From Burkholderia contaminans (GTDB lineage Bacteria; Pseudomonadota; Gammaproteobacteria; Burkholderiales; Burkholderiaceae), in contig NZ_CP090642.1 of assembly GCF_029633825.1 (NCBI RefSeq), positions 310,001 through 374,000 of the forward strand: a stretch of DNA of 64,000 nt, in the 5' to 3' direction. Made by a program: the position numbers and the translations under genes. Each line of letters begins with the position of its first letter. Within the stretch, counting starts at the first letter, position 1. Under the pieces are notes generated by a model, which worked only from the letters and a program-made list of their open reading frames with translations, did not search any database and was not told the origin of the DNA. This document shows, in pieces, positions 27,301-36,900 of this stretch.

Positions 27301-27848
27301 AGGTGCAACTGCAGATCGTCGTCCCGACCGGTCGGTGCGTGGTGCACGCGGTCGTCCGCCAGCGCGACTTTCGTGAGCTGCGCGAGCGCCATGTCCTTTT
27401 CGTTGCGCACGAGCGTTTCCAGCGGGAATCGAGGCTCGGCGTAGCTGTCTTCCACGATCCCGGCCACGCGCGACAGGTAGTCCTCGATGCGCTCGTCGGG
27501 GCGGACCTCGATGATCAGCGGAACGATGGCGGCCCGGGCCGACGGATGCCCGGCCAGCCCCGGCGTGCCGAGCACCGTGACCGGAATCCGGAAGTATTTC
27601 CAGAGCAGGAACGCGATGCCCGCCGCCGTGACGGCGAATTCGGCCAGCTCGCCGTCGCCGATGCGCCGCAACAGGTCGAGCGACGCGGGCGTGAGCCGCA
27701 CCGAGCGGGACAGCTGGCGGCCCGGCTGCTGGCTCGGGGCGTACGCCGCGATTCCGTACACGCCGGCGACCCGGGAAAGGCTTTCGCGCCAGAAACGCGC
27801 GGTGGCTGCATAGCGATGGTCGGTGACCAGCACGTTATTGTCTTGCAC
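18354..27848 (-). CDS. ocfD: terminal NRPS: half-C, A(Asn), PCP, C, A(Ser), PCP, E, C, PCP, TE
   Basis: A 3164-residue synthetase; GTG 27848 is chosen because AAGGAG lies six bases upstream. Domains (approximate residues): C-terminal lobe only of a condensation domain (10-265, no HHxxxDG); A1 (270-765) with specificity residues D-F-T-K-I-G-E-V-G, Asn-like; PCP (GGDS, 786); C of LCL type (840-1260, HHIVSDAWS); A2 (1270-1770) with code D-V-W-H-V-S-L-V-D, Ser; PCP (GGDS, 1834); epimerase (1885-2330, HHLAVDGVSW); C of DCL type (2330-2770, HHIILDGWS); PCP (GGHS, 2831); thioesterase (2885-3160) with GHSFGAH, FDAS and GDH as triad sites. The last module has no A domain. It should add Asn, D-Ser and one further residue (Asn if like occidiofungin) and cyclise the chain. 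Confidence 0.9.
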   Translation of the reverse strand: MQDNNVLVTDHRYAATARFWRESLSRVAGVYGIAAYAPSQQPGRQLSRSVRLTPASLDLLRRIGDGELAEFAVTAAGIAFLLWKYFRIPVTVLGTPGLAGHPSARAAIVPLIIEVRPDERIEDYLSRVAGIVEDSYAEPRFPLETLVRNEKDMALAQLTKVALADDRVHHAPTGRDDDLQLHLRLARGEIELRYSGAIEPFIIDGFAGSLAAVLEAFEHLDGAVGDIEAAPPEEGPLLAAFNETATAGPSHPTVVAMFEAQVARTPTAPALVTDSSLMTYADLNARANSLAHHLREHHGVGPESLVGIMLDRSEWMIVAILGILKAGAAFVPLDPAYPAERINHILGDTGLSLLVTQSSQLAQWYEFSGVTLLLDQELPGWAPLPDNPPHRAEPAHLAYVLYTSGSTGKPKGCLLEHRNLAHYIAWAAAYYFPESTTGSFGLYSSLCFDFTLTNIFCPLVRGKTLRIYPQSESIDTILARMFQPGSGVDTLKLTPTHIHLLEYMNLARSGVRKVIVGGEELTPQHIATLRKIDPAIEIYNEYGPTEATVGCIVERVEDAPPTVLIGRPIANTRVYMLDDALRPVPLGVPGEICLAGAGLARGYHQRPDVTAAKFVEHPFPGEARIYRTGDIGRWLPDGRIQCYGRVDHQVKIRGHRVELGEIEAAIAAHEDVGGAAVMLRESAHGVRKLAAYVKGAARLSVPDLRAYLAGKLPDYMVPSDIIPIAEFPLNANGKLDRPALLALEPAAAPEEAPLDATPIQRELVRIWRDVLDNPAVDLTGRFFDYGGDSLQAMQLVSRIWSSFSVEIGIDAIFELQTIGAVSDLIEASSPHPGSTAGAILPRSRANDLPLSFPQQRLWFLAQLEGPSATYNISSALRFEGELDVARLRFAVSEISRRHEILRTTFPAVDGRGVQRIAPPAPVALDVVDVASESDTLALLAEEADRPFDLAAGPLCRVVLYRVHERLHVFGIVMHHIVSDAWSSGILIGELAALYAGESLPELTVQYADYAVWQHERLASADTHRELALLSAALADAPDLIELPTDRPRPAVQQFRGAVLPFQLSSERADGLRALARASGTSTFMVVLAAYALLLSRYSNQQDLVIGSPIANRRSSMTEPLIGFFANMLALRVDLSGNPTFGELLARVKRVALDGYSRQEIPFEQVVDSLELERNLGRTPVFQVVFAYEKAQSRAVSFPGLVATPVAVETHTAKFDLTLHVQDADDGLAGSLEYNLDLFDAATIDRMAEHFRTLVDAVIADPDRPLGALSLSNEAERNLLTVEWNRTDTDFGDAAAQPLHRLFEQQAERTPDAVAVVFDDTALTYAELNLRANRLAHHLVALGVVPDALVGVAMERSLDMSVALLAILKAGGAYVPVDPDYPAERVRFMIDHAQLRWLLTQQHLRDALPDTDAHVIVVDRDALDLDAAATSNPAPALNGDNLAYMIYTSGSTGRPKGALNTHRAITNRILWMQHAYALGADDAVLQKTPFSFDVSVWELFWPLVTGARLVFARPGGQRETDYLVELIERERITTIHFVPSMLRAFLDHPDLDAHCASLRRVVCSGEALPHDLQQRCLERLDVKLYNLYGPTEAAVDVTAWECRRDDPHRIVPIGRPIANTRLYIVDAQMQPTPIGVAGELLIGGTPVGRGYHGEPELSAEKFIADPFSADPLARLYRTGDLARYRPDGNIEFLGRIDHQIKLRGLRIEPGEIEAALRAHPSVDDCVVIAKTEGARTFLIAYVATATPDIAGLRGYLSGKLADYMVPSQFVALESLPMLPNGKINRKALPLPADRVDAAQPHAPAVTPREILLASIWQDVLQLPSVGIHDNFFELGGDSILSIQVIARANQAGLRVTAKQLFQYQTIAQLAAAPEERATCAPTLSPLGDAPLTPVQHWFFEQEIDAPSHYNQTVLIQVPADIDASRLADAFRQVYDHHDALRLRFSRDAGRWTQQVVAGGEMPALFEKQVIAGDAGERLAAMRAAAADAERGIDITHGPLLAARLFCLADEPLARLFVSIHHLAVDGVSWRVLLEDLHAAYHGQPLPGKTTSFREWALHLQQLARSPAIGDEARLWQALLAQPVEPMPVDYPGTGAANNAVDDASSVSFELDEADTTALLRRLPRAYDTRINDVLLVALAQACSMVTGNTRTRIDLESHGRHVSDAPLDLSRTVGWFTSIYPVVLDADAMHAPEQALRAARQQLRRIPADGLGYSLLRYQSPDAAVRDSLAALPKADILFNYHGQLDTVLRQSDGWRPAAEDLGSLRAGRSQRTHAFEIVAAVADGKLQVDWRYGERLHRRQTVENLAAHFRDRLLDFAASVPDTAANDIEDSYPLSSLQQGILFHSLYDLDPAAYFQQFSFVVSGPLQVPALRQAWAHALARHAVLRTAFAWADRDHPVQTVQHTVDLPWTFLDWRHRDASRRAQDFDAFLADDRKRGFDLQRAPLFRCTLIQETDTRHRFCWSAHHIILDGWSTATLMKEVFDDYLSLARTGMPAVAASAPGYRAYIDWLARHPRSADETWWRAELAGFRAATPIAASPARQATGDAARQDKRRTQQFLLDEALAARLQTLTRTHRVTLNVLIRAVWALVLRRRAGTDDVVFGVTVSGRPPMLDGVESIVGLFINTLPLRLRIAPERPFIEWLAEVHAAQTAMEPHSYSSLVDIQSWSELPAGDSLFDSLLVFENFPVAAAPDLGPDDIEILDTRAFAESNYPLTLTVHPNERIGFHISHDAHRIAPEVVRQMLDTLRTLLERFAENPGQLTGQLAAPPAADGQPSAPRGAAGPAIEAAAGAATAARAVAHTADESTLLEIWRQIFKRDDIAVSDNYFDLGGHSIIAIQLMAHVEKAFDRRLPISCLFENPTIEKLAAALAAKEPSAPAGGLVPIRDGGPAAPLFLLPGAGGNVVYFHPLANHLSEAHAIHGLEALGLDGACEPLTRVEDIAARHIERIWPLVGAGPYYLAGHSFGAHVALEMSRQLVAKGADVKLLAIFDASAPIDSSAATYWQDWDDTEWLVAIAHEIGTFLGTDLQVTRADLVHLDPDAQAGLILARIGDRGSWFADAGSDRLRAYLRVYQANFKSHYAPQATPLPVPIALFRSTERDPGDYAPSTEIAQLRLDATWGWSRFSAHPVAVTDVPGDHLTMLLDPHAGVLAAHVNSFLEKTPS
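22704..24043 (-). repeat. Ser adenylation-domain duplication, copy 1
   Basis: 1,340 bases nearly identical to 44480-45819, at a constant offset of 21,776 with no insertion or deletion. It covers the C-A linker and the A-domain core up to the GEIEAAL motif. The encoded segments differ at only five positions that I can see. The flanks on both sides diverge abruptly. Confidence 0.9.
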
Positions 27849-27935
27849 GGGAAACTCCTTGAGACGTTGTGTTCACCTGAAACAACCCGAAGCGGCGCGC
27901 ACGGCGCGCGCCGCCCGAACCCCGGCGGGCGCGCA

Positions 27936-30900
27936 TCACGTCTTCTCCTCGAGCGCGTCGTCGGCCGTGACCGCGGGCGCGTGCTTCAGGCGCAGGCCGA
28001 CCCGGACTCGCGGGCCGGCGGCGGGCGCGTCGTCGGAGAGCGGGATGCGATCGACCGGCGTGGCCGGATCGCGACGGAAGACGTCGTGGATCGCGAGCAG
28101 TCGATCGCGCATCGCGGCGATGGTCGACGGGCGGAACAGGTGGGTGTTGTAGATGAACTGGATCAGGTGCCGGCCTTCGCTTTCCACGACCTGGAAGGAC
28201 AGGTCGAACTTGGCCGTCGCGTCCGCCGGCGAGATGTCCGTGATGCGCAGGCCGGGCTGCGGCGCCGGCATCGAAACGTGGTTCACCTGAATGTCGAAGA
28301 TCGGGAAATGGTTCGCCGGCGTGCGGATCTTCAGGTCTTCCAGCAACACGTCGAACGGATAGGACGCATGCTCCAGCGCTTGCGCGGAGGCTTTCGCCAC
28401 CCCGTCGATCACCTCCGCGACCGTCGCGGATTTCCGCACCGGCACGCGCAGCACGACGGTGTTGAGGTACACGCCGACCTGCGACTCGAGCTGCTCGCTG
28501 TCGCGTCCGGCCGACACGCTGCCGATGACGATGTCCTCACGCCCCGTGTAGCGGTGCATCAGCACGCAGAACGACGCCAGCAGCACCGCGTGGAGCGACG
28601 TATGGTGAGCGCGGGCGAGCGTCGCGAGTTCCGCCGCGTGCGGCTGCGGCAGTTCGACTTCGAGTGTCTGCCCGGCATGGCCGAGCCGCTCGGGACGCGG
28701 GAAGTCGGATGCCGGTTGCAGGCGGGGCAGCGGCGGCGCCAGTTGTTCGAGCCAGTACGCGCGATGCGCGGCGGCGCGCGGACCCGCGAGGCTCGCGTTG
28801 TGCCACGCGGCGTAGTCGCGATACTGGATCGGTAGCGGCGGCAGGTCGCGTCCCGCATACAGCGCATGCAGGTCGTCGGTCAGCACGCGGATCGACCATG
28901 CATCCGAGATCACGTGGTGCATGTTCAGCAACAGCAGATGCTTCTCCTGCGAGAGCCGCACCAGCTTGACGCGAAAGAGCGGTCCCGACGCGAGATCGAA
29001 TGGCTGCTCGCTTTCCGCGCGAATCAGCGCATCGATCGCTTGCGGGCCGGCATCGTCTGCGAGATCGCGCTGCTCGACCCGGAATCCGGACGCTTCGCGG
29101 CTGAGGATGCGTTGCCGCAACTCGCCTTCGATCATCGCGAACACGGTGCGCAGGCTCTCGTGGCGATCGACCAGCATGTCGAACGCACGGACGAGGCGCG
29201 CGGTATCGACGGCGCCGTCCAGCTGCAGCGCGCCCGCCATGTTGTACGTGGACGGATCCGCGCCGCGGCTGGCGAGCCAGATCCGCTTCTGTGCACGAGA
29301 CACCGCGTAGGACGGTTGTGCGGCCAGCGCCGGAATGATCGCGTCGTCGTCGGCGGCGCCGTCGACGGGCATGGCAGCCAGCCTCCGTGCGAGCGCGCGC
29401 GGCGTCGGCGCATGGAAGATGTCGGCGACCGCGACGTCCAGTTTCAGTTCGCGCCGGATCCGGCTGACCATCTGGATCGCCTTGAGGCTTTGGCCGCCGT
29501 GCTCGAAGAAATCGTCGTCGACGCCGTTCGGGCGGCGGCCGAGGACCTCGGCGAACAGGCGCAGCAGCGCCGCTTCGACCGGCGTCTGCGGATCGGCCCG
29601 CACGCCGTCGGGCACGGACGCGGCTTCCGGCAGCGGCAGCGCGGCGCGGTTGATCTTGCCGTTCGGCATGACGGGCAGCGCCGGCAGCAGCATCATGGTG
29701 TCGGGCACCATGTGCGCCGGCAGCGCGTCGCGCAGTGCGTCGCGCAAGCGTTGGGGCGTCCAGCCGGATCCCGATACGTAGCCGCACAGGGTCATTTCGG
29801 CATCCGACGTTTCCCGGGCGACCACCACGGCGTGCGAGATGCCCGCGAGACCGGTCAGCGCGGCTTCGATTTCCCCGAGCTCGATGCGATAGCCACGGAT
29901 CTTGACCTGGAAGTCGCGGCGGCCGAAGAAGTGCAGATTGCCGTCCGCCCCGAAGCAGCCGATGTCGCCGGTACGATACAGGCGCGCGCCCGGTTCCGGA
30001 CTGAACGGATCATCGCGGAACACCGCCCGGGTGCGGGCTTCGTCGAACAGGTAGCCGCGCCCGACGCCGACGCCCCCGATGCAGATCTCGCCCTTGACGC
30101 CTGCCGGGCACGGATTCATGTCGGCGTCCACGACGTAGAGGCGCAGGTTCTCGATCGGCCGGCCGATCGGAATCGCCGGCCCATCCGGCGCGCGCGTCAG
30201 GCTGTAATGCGCGACGGAGTCCGACGCTTCGGTCGGCCCGTAGGCGTTGATGAGCCGGACGGCCGGATTCAGGCGGAACCAGGCTTGCGCGGTGGCGGGC
30301 TGCAGCGTTTCGCCGATCGTCAGCAGCGTGTCGAGGTGCGGGAAGGCCGGTGCCGCGTGCCGTTCCAGTTCGCCGAGAAAGGTCGCGAGATAGGACGGTA
30401 CGAATTGCATCGCCGTGACGCGGTCGCGGTGCAGGCTGTCGATCAGGCGCGCGGGTTCGAGGATCACGGCATCGGGATAGATCACCGTCGTGCCGCCCGA
30501 CGCCAGCGCCGCGAAGCACTGCCAGACCGAAATATCGGAGCAGTGCGAAGCAGTCTGGGCGACCACGCTCTGCGCACCGAGCCCGACCCGGCGCGCCATC
30601 GCGAGCACGTGATTGAGCATGCCGCGATGTTCGACCATCGCGCCCTTCGGCTGGCCGGTCGAACCCGACGTGAAGATCACGTAGGCGAGGTCCGAGGGCC
30701 GGCAACGCGGCGTCACGGGCGTCGGCGCTTCGGCACCGCGATGGCCGGGCAGGCGGGCCGGATCGACCAGCGGGACCGACGCCAGCGCCGGCGGCGGCAC
30801 GCAGTCCGTCGTGACGATGACGGCCGGCCGCGCGAGCGTCAGGAGGGTCTCGACCCGCTGGGCCGGATAGGCCGGATCGACCGGCACGTACGCCGCGCCG

Positions 30901-33900
30901 CACTTCCAGATGGCCAGGATCGTTTCCAGCATCAGCGGCGAGCGCGGCATCCAGACGGCGATCCGGTCGTCCGGCTGCAGCGGCGCCGTCTGCAGGAGAT
31001 GCGCGGCGATCCGGTTGGCGCCTTCGACGAGGTCACGATAGGTGCGAACCTCCGTGCCGCAGCGAACCGCCACGCGCTCGGGATGCGCGGCGGCGACGGC
31101 CTCGATCAGTTCGGGCAGCGTCCGGTCGGACGGAACCGGCGCGAACGTGTCGTTCCAGCCGAGCAGGATGGCGTCCCGCTCGGCGGCAGCGAGAAGCGGC
31201 ACGCTGCGGTTCGGGCGATCTTCCGCGCCGGCCAGGCCGGTGAGCAGGGTCTCGACATGGCGCAGCAGGCGGACGATCGTGTCGCGATCGAACCGGCCGT
31301 CGTCGTACAGCACCTGCAGCGACAGGCGCTTGCCCGGCGTCACGACCAGCGTCAGCGGGTAATTGTTCGGATCGGACACCTCGAATGCGCCGATCCGCAG
31401 GCCGGGCAGCGCATCGGCCAGCGCTTCTTCCACCGGATAGTTCTGGAAGATGAGCAGGCTTTCGAAGAGCGGCACGCCGGGCGGCAGGCCGGCGAATTTC
31501 TGGATGTCGGCCAGCGGATAGTGCGCATAGTCCTCCTGCTGCGCGAGATCCATCTGCAATTGCGCCAGCCACGCGGACGTCGGGCGCGCGTCGATGCGCA
31601 CCCGCACCGGCAGCGTGTTGATGAACAGCCCGACCATTTCGTCCGACGCCGGCAGCGACGCCGGACGACCGGAAACGATCGTGCCGAACACGACGTCCGA
31701 TTCGCCGCTGTAGCGGCTCAGCAACTGCGCCCATGCGCCCTGCGCGAGTGTGTTCAGGGTGAGGCGGCGGGATTGCGCGAACGCGACGAGCCGTTGCGTG
31801 TCGCTTTCGGAGAGCAGCAGCGGCTCTTCCACGTAGGCGCCCGGCGTGGCCGTGCCGTCGAGTTCGGGGCGGCCCAGCACGAGCGGTGTCGTCGCCGGGA
31901 AATCCGCCAGCTTCGTCTTCCAGAAACGTTGCGCGGCGGCGTCGTCCTGGCGTGCCAGCCAGCGCACGTAATCGGCGAAGGCAGGCGGCGCGTCCCGCTG
32001 CGGCGCGCCGTCGGCCGGCGGCGCCTGATAGGCGGCGGCCACTTCGCTCAGCAGCCGGGCGGAGCTCCACCCGTCGAGCAGGATGTGGTGATGGCTCCAA
32101 TGGAAGCGCCATGCGTGCTCGCCCACGCGGAACAGCGCGAGCCGCATCAGCGGCGCGCGGGTAAAGTCGAAGCCGCGCGCCCGGTCTTGCGCCACGTAGG
32201 CTTCCCGGCGCTGTTCGGCCTCCGCGGCGGACGCCGCGCGCAGATCCTCGTCGTGCCACGGCAAGTCGATCCGGCGATGCACGACCTGCACGGGGCTTTC
32301 GATGTCTTCCCAGTGAAACGACGTACGCAGGATGTCGTGCCGGTGCGCCACGGTTTCCCACGCGCGGCGGAACCGTTCGACGTCGAGCGCCCCGTCGATA
32401 CCGAAATTCAGGCTGCTGAAATACGCATCCGACGCGGGTTCGTACAGGCTGTGGAACAGCATGCCCTGCTGGGTCGGCGTCAGCGGGTAGACGTCGGCGA
32501 TCTCGTCCGGCCTCACCGATGCCGGCGCCTGCGGCAAGGCGGTCGCGGGCCGGGTCGATGCGGACGGGACGGCGTGGCCGGCGACCAGGGTTTCGAGCGC
32601 CGCGATGTAGGCTTGCGCGACGCGCAGCATGGTGTCCGTGTCGTGGCAGGCCCGGCTGAATTCCCACGCGACGTGCAGGCGGTTGCCGGTCACGTATGCG
32701 TTGATGTCGAGCAGGTGCTCGCGCAGCTGGTTCGCATGGCGGCCGTCCCCGCTCGATTCCGCGGCCTGTTTCCAGTCGCGTGCGGCGGTGAACAGCTGGT
32801 CGGTCTGGCCCAGGTAGTTGAACTGCAGTCGCGGCTGCGGAAGCGGGCCGTCGAGCCGGTCCTGCAGCAGGCCGTAGGTGATGCCCGCGTTCGGCACCGC
32901 GCGCAGCCGCGTCCTGACCGATGCGACGAGGCCGGCCGGATCGTGCGAACCGGCATCGACCGTCAGCAAGACCGGGAAGACCGACGTAAACCAGCCCACC
33001 GTGCGCGAGATGTCGAGCGCGTCGATCAGTTCCTCGCGCCCGTGCGCTTCGAGATCCAGCAGCACGTCGGCGCATCCGCTCCATTCGCTGACGGCACGCG
33101 CGAGCGCGGCGAGCAGCACGTCGTTGACCTGCGCGTCGTAGGCGCGGGGCGCGGCGCCCAGCAAGGCCGTCGTCGCGGCTTCACCCAGTTCGACCACGAT
33201 CGTTTCGGCGGACGACACGGTATTGGCGTCGGCAGGCGCATCGCGATCGAGCGGCAGGCCGGGCAGGGCGGCACGCGCGAGGGCCTGCCAATGGGCGAGG
33301 TCGGCGTCGGCGGCGCTGGAGCCGGCCCAGGTCGAGATCGCCCGGGTCCATGCGGTCCAGGTCGCGCTGCCGCCCGCGAATTCGGGTGCCTTGCCGTTGC
33401 GCAGGCGGGTATAGGCGTCGTACACGGTTTCGAGCAGCGCGCCCCACGACACGCCGTCGACGACCAGATGATGGGCGACCAGCAGCAGGCGGAGCGAACG
33501 GCCTTCGTCGACGCGGAACAGGTCCGCGCGCACGACGGGGCCGTCCGCGAGATTCAGGCTCGCATGCGACTGCGCGACGTATTCCGCGAGCTGGTCGCGC
33601 GCAATGTCGGACACGACGACGGGGATCTCCGGGTCGTCGACGACTTCCTGGGTCCAGCCGCTCTCGCCCGCGCGAAAGCGCAGCCGCAGCGCGTCATGCC
33701 ATTTGACCGCGTGCCGCAGCGCCTGGCGCAGCAAGGCCGGATCGAGGTCGGCCGGCACGTCGAGGAGGACCGCCTGGTTGTACTGGTCCGGGTCGTGCTT
33801 GCTCTGCGCGAAGAAACGCTTCTGGATGGGCGTCAGCGGCAGCGGGCCGGACGACGCGACGAACGCCGCCGCGCCGACGGTGCCGCGCGTCGCCACGGCG

Positions 33901-36900
33901 GCGAGTTCGGCCACCGTCGGATGCTGGAAGATGAGCCGGGTGGTGAGCTTCAGGCCCGCCTTCGCGGCCAGCGACACGATGCGCATGCTCAGAATCGAAT
34001 CGCCGCCCAGCGCGAAGAGGTTGTCGTGGATGCCGGGCGACGGAATGCCCAGCGCTTCGCCCCAGATGCGGCACAGCAGCGTCTCGGTGGGCGTGCGGGG
34101 CGGCGTCGGCGCGTGTGCCGTGGCGGCGAGTCGCGCGCGGTCCAGCGGCGGCAGCGCCTTGCGGTCGATCTTGCCGTTGCCGCTCAGGGGCAGCGCGTCG
34201 AGCACCACGTAGATGCCGGGCACCATGTAGTCCGGCAGCGTGGCGGACAGCGCGGCGGCGATCCCGGCGTCGCTCAGCGACGCGCCGGCGCGGAACGCGA
34301 CGTACGCGCACAGCGCGGCGCGGCCGGCCTCGTCGCGATAGTCGAGCGCGGCGGCCTGGCGGATTTCCGGAATGGCGGCCAGCGCGTTGTCGATCTCCCC
34401 GAGCTCGATGCGGTAGCCGCGGATCTTCAGCTGGTGGTCCTTGCGGCCGTGGAGCACGATCGTTCCATCGGGCAGGTAGCAGCCGATGTCGCGGGTGCGG
34501 TACAGGCGGACGCCGCGCTCCGGATGGAACGGATCCTCGACGAACGCGTCCCGCGTGGCGGCCTCGTTGTTCAGATAGCCGCGGCCGACGGCGATGCCGG
34601 ACACGCACAGCTCGCCGGGAATCCCGATCGGGCACAGGTTCATCTGCGGGTCGACGACGTAGAGGCGAACGTTGCGGATCGGCTTGCCGACCGGTACGTA
34701 AGGCGTGGACGGCGCGCTCGTCATGCGGTGCTGTGCGACGTCGTCGGACGCTTCGGCCGGGCCGTACGCGTTCACCAGCGGGATCGCCGGGAACACGTCG
34801 AACCACTGCTTCACCAGGGCCGGGCTGACCATCTCGCCGGTGACGAGCAGGTGCCGCAGGTGCCGCATCATCGCCGGCCGTTCCGACGCGCGCTCGAGCA
34901 CGGCGGACAGATAGGACGGCACCAGTTCGAGGATGCTGATCCGGGTGGTTTCCAGGTACGCGACGAAACGCGCGGGATCGCGAATGCAGTCGTCCTCGAC
35001 GATCACGGTCTTGCCGCCGACGAGTGGTGCCGTGAAAAATTGCCAGACCGAAATATCGAAGCAGTGCGGCGCGGTTTGCGCGATCACCGACGACGCCGAG
35101 ATCGAGAACTCGTCGATCTCGGCGAGCATGTGGTTCAGCATGCCGGCGTGCTCGACCATCGCGCCTTTGGGCTTGCCGGTGGAGCCGGACGTGTAGATCA
35201 CGTAGGCGAGGCTGTCGGGCGACACGGGGCGGCCGGGATTGGTGTCGTCGACGGTGTCGGTGGCGACGTCGAGCGACACGACCGGCGCGATCCCGGCCAG
35301 CTCCGGGGGCAGGAGCCCGTCGCAGGTGATCACGAGGGCGGCGCCGGAATCCTCGAGGATGGTGCGGATGCGGGCCACCGGATAATTCGGGTCGACCGGA
35401 ATGTAGGCGGCGCCGCACTTCCAGACCGCGAGGATCGCCTCCATCAGCTGGGCGGACCGGTGCATGCAGATCGCGACCAGCGCGTCCGGGCCCAGGTCGG
35501 CGGCGGCGAGCAGGCGGTGCGCGATGCGGTTGGCGCGCGCGTTCAGTTCGCCCGCGCTCAGGACGCCATCCCGGTACTCGACCGCGGGCCGCTCGGGGTG
35601 GTCCGCGGCGGCCTGCTCCAGGCGATGCACCACGGTGAGCGCGGCGTCGAACGGCACGGTGGTGTCGTTGAAGGTCTCCAGCAACTGCCGGCGTTCCGCG
35701 TCGGGCAAGATCGGCACGCGGCCGAGCAGCCGGTTCGGATCGGCCGCGAACGCGTCGAGCGTCGCGGCCACGTGGCCCAGCATCCGCTGCATCGTGTCTT
35801 CATCGAAGCGCCGCGGGTCGAACGACAGTTCCATCTTCCAGTCGTCGCGCGCCGTCACCACGAATTCGAGCGGAATGTCGGCGCGGTTGTAGAGCTGCAC
35901 CTCGTCGACCGCCAGCCCGTGCGCGCCATGCGTGAGCGACGCGTCGAGCGGGTAATTCATGAACGTGATGTTGCTCTCGAACAGCGGCGCCGTCGGCGGC
36001 ACGTCGCTGAAGCGCTGAATGTCGGGCAACGGGGTGTGCTCGAACGGCGCGCGGGCGGCCACGCGCGCCTGGATCATCTTCAGCCACGGCACCAGCGGCT
36101 GCCTCGGGTCGACCCGCACCCGCACCGGCACCGTATTGATGAACAGGCCGAGCATGGTTTCGATCCCCGGCAGGTTGGCGCCCCGCCCGGACACGACGGC
36201 GCCGAACACCACGTCGGTTTCCCCGCTGTAACGCGACAGCACGAGCGCCCACGCCGCTTGCGCGAGGGTATTGAGGGTGACGTGATGGCGGGCCGCGAAT
36301 TGCCGCAGGCGCGCGCTCAGGTCGGCCGACAGGTCGGCCTGCACTTGCGCGAGGCCTTGGCCGAAGCGTTCGCCCGCGCCCGCGCCCGCGCGCGCGGCCG
36401 TGGGCAGCGGGGTCGGCGTGCGGAACCCTTCGAGATAGCGCGTCCAGTATTGCTGCGCGGCTTGCGGCTCGTGCTGCTGCAGCCACTGGATATAGTCGCG
36501 GTAGGGGCGCACCGGCGGGAGCGCCGGCGGCACGCCGCGCGCGAGCGCGCCATAGACCTCGAAGATCTCCTCGATGACGAGCGACAGGCACCAGCCATCG
36601 GCCAGGATGTGATGGTGGCTCCAGCTGAACAGGTAGGCGTCGGCGGCGACGCGCACCAGGCGACAGCGCACGAGCGGCGCGCGATCGAGCGCGAAGCCCT
36701 CGGCCAGGTCGTTGTCGAGATGCGCGCGCCACCGTGTGCGCTGTTCGTGTTCCGGCAGGTCGAGCCAGTCGTCCTGCACCCACGGCAGCGTGGCGTGCGC
36801 GTGCACGACCTGCATGGGCTTGTCGAACTCCTCCCAATGGAACGACGTGCGCATCACCGGATGCCGATCGATGAGCTGCTGCCACGCGGCATGAAACAGC

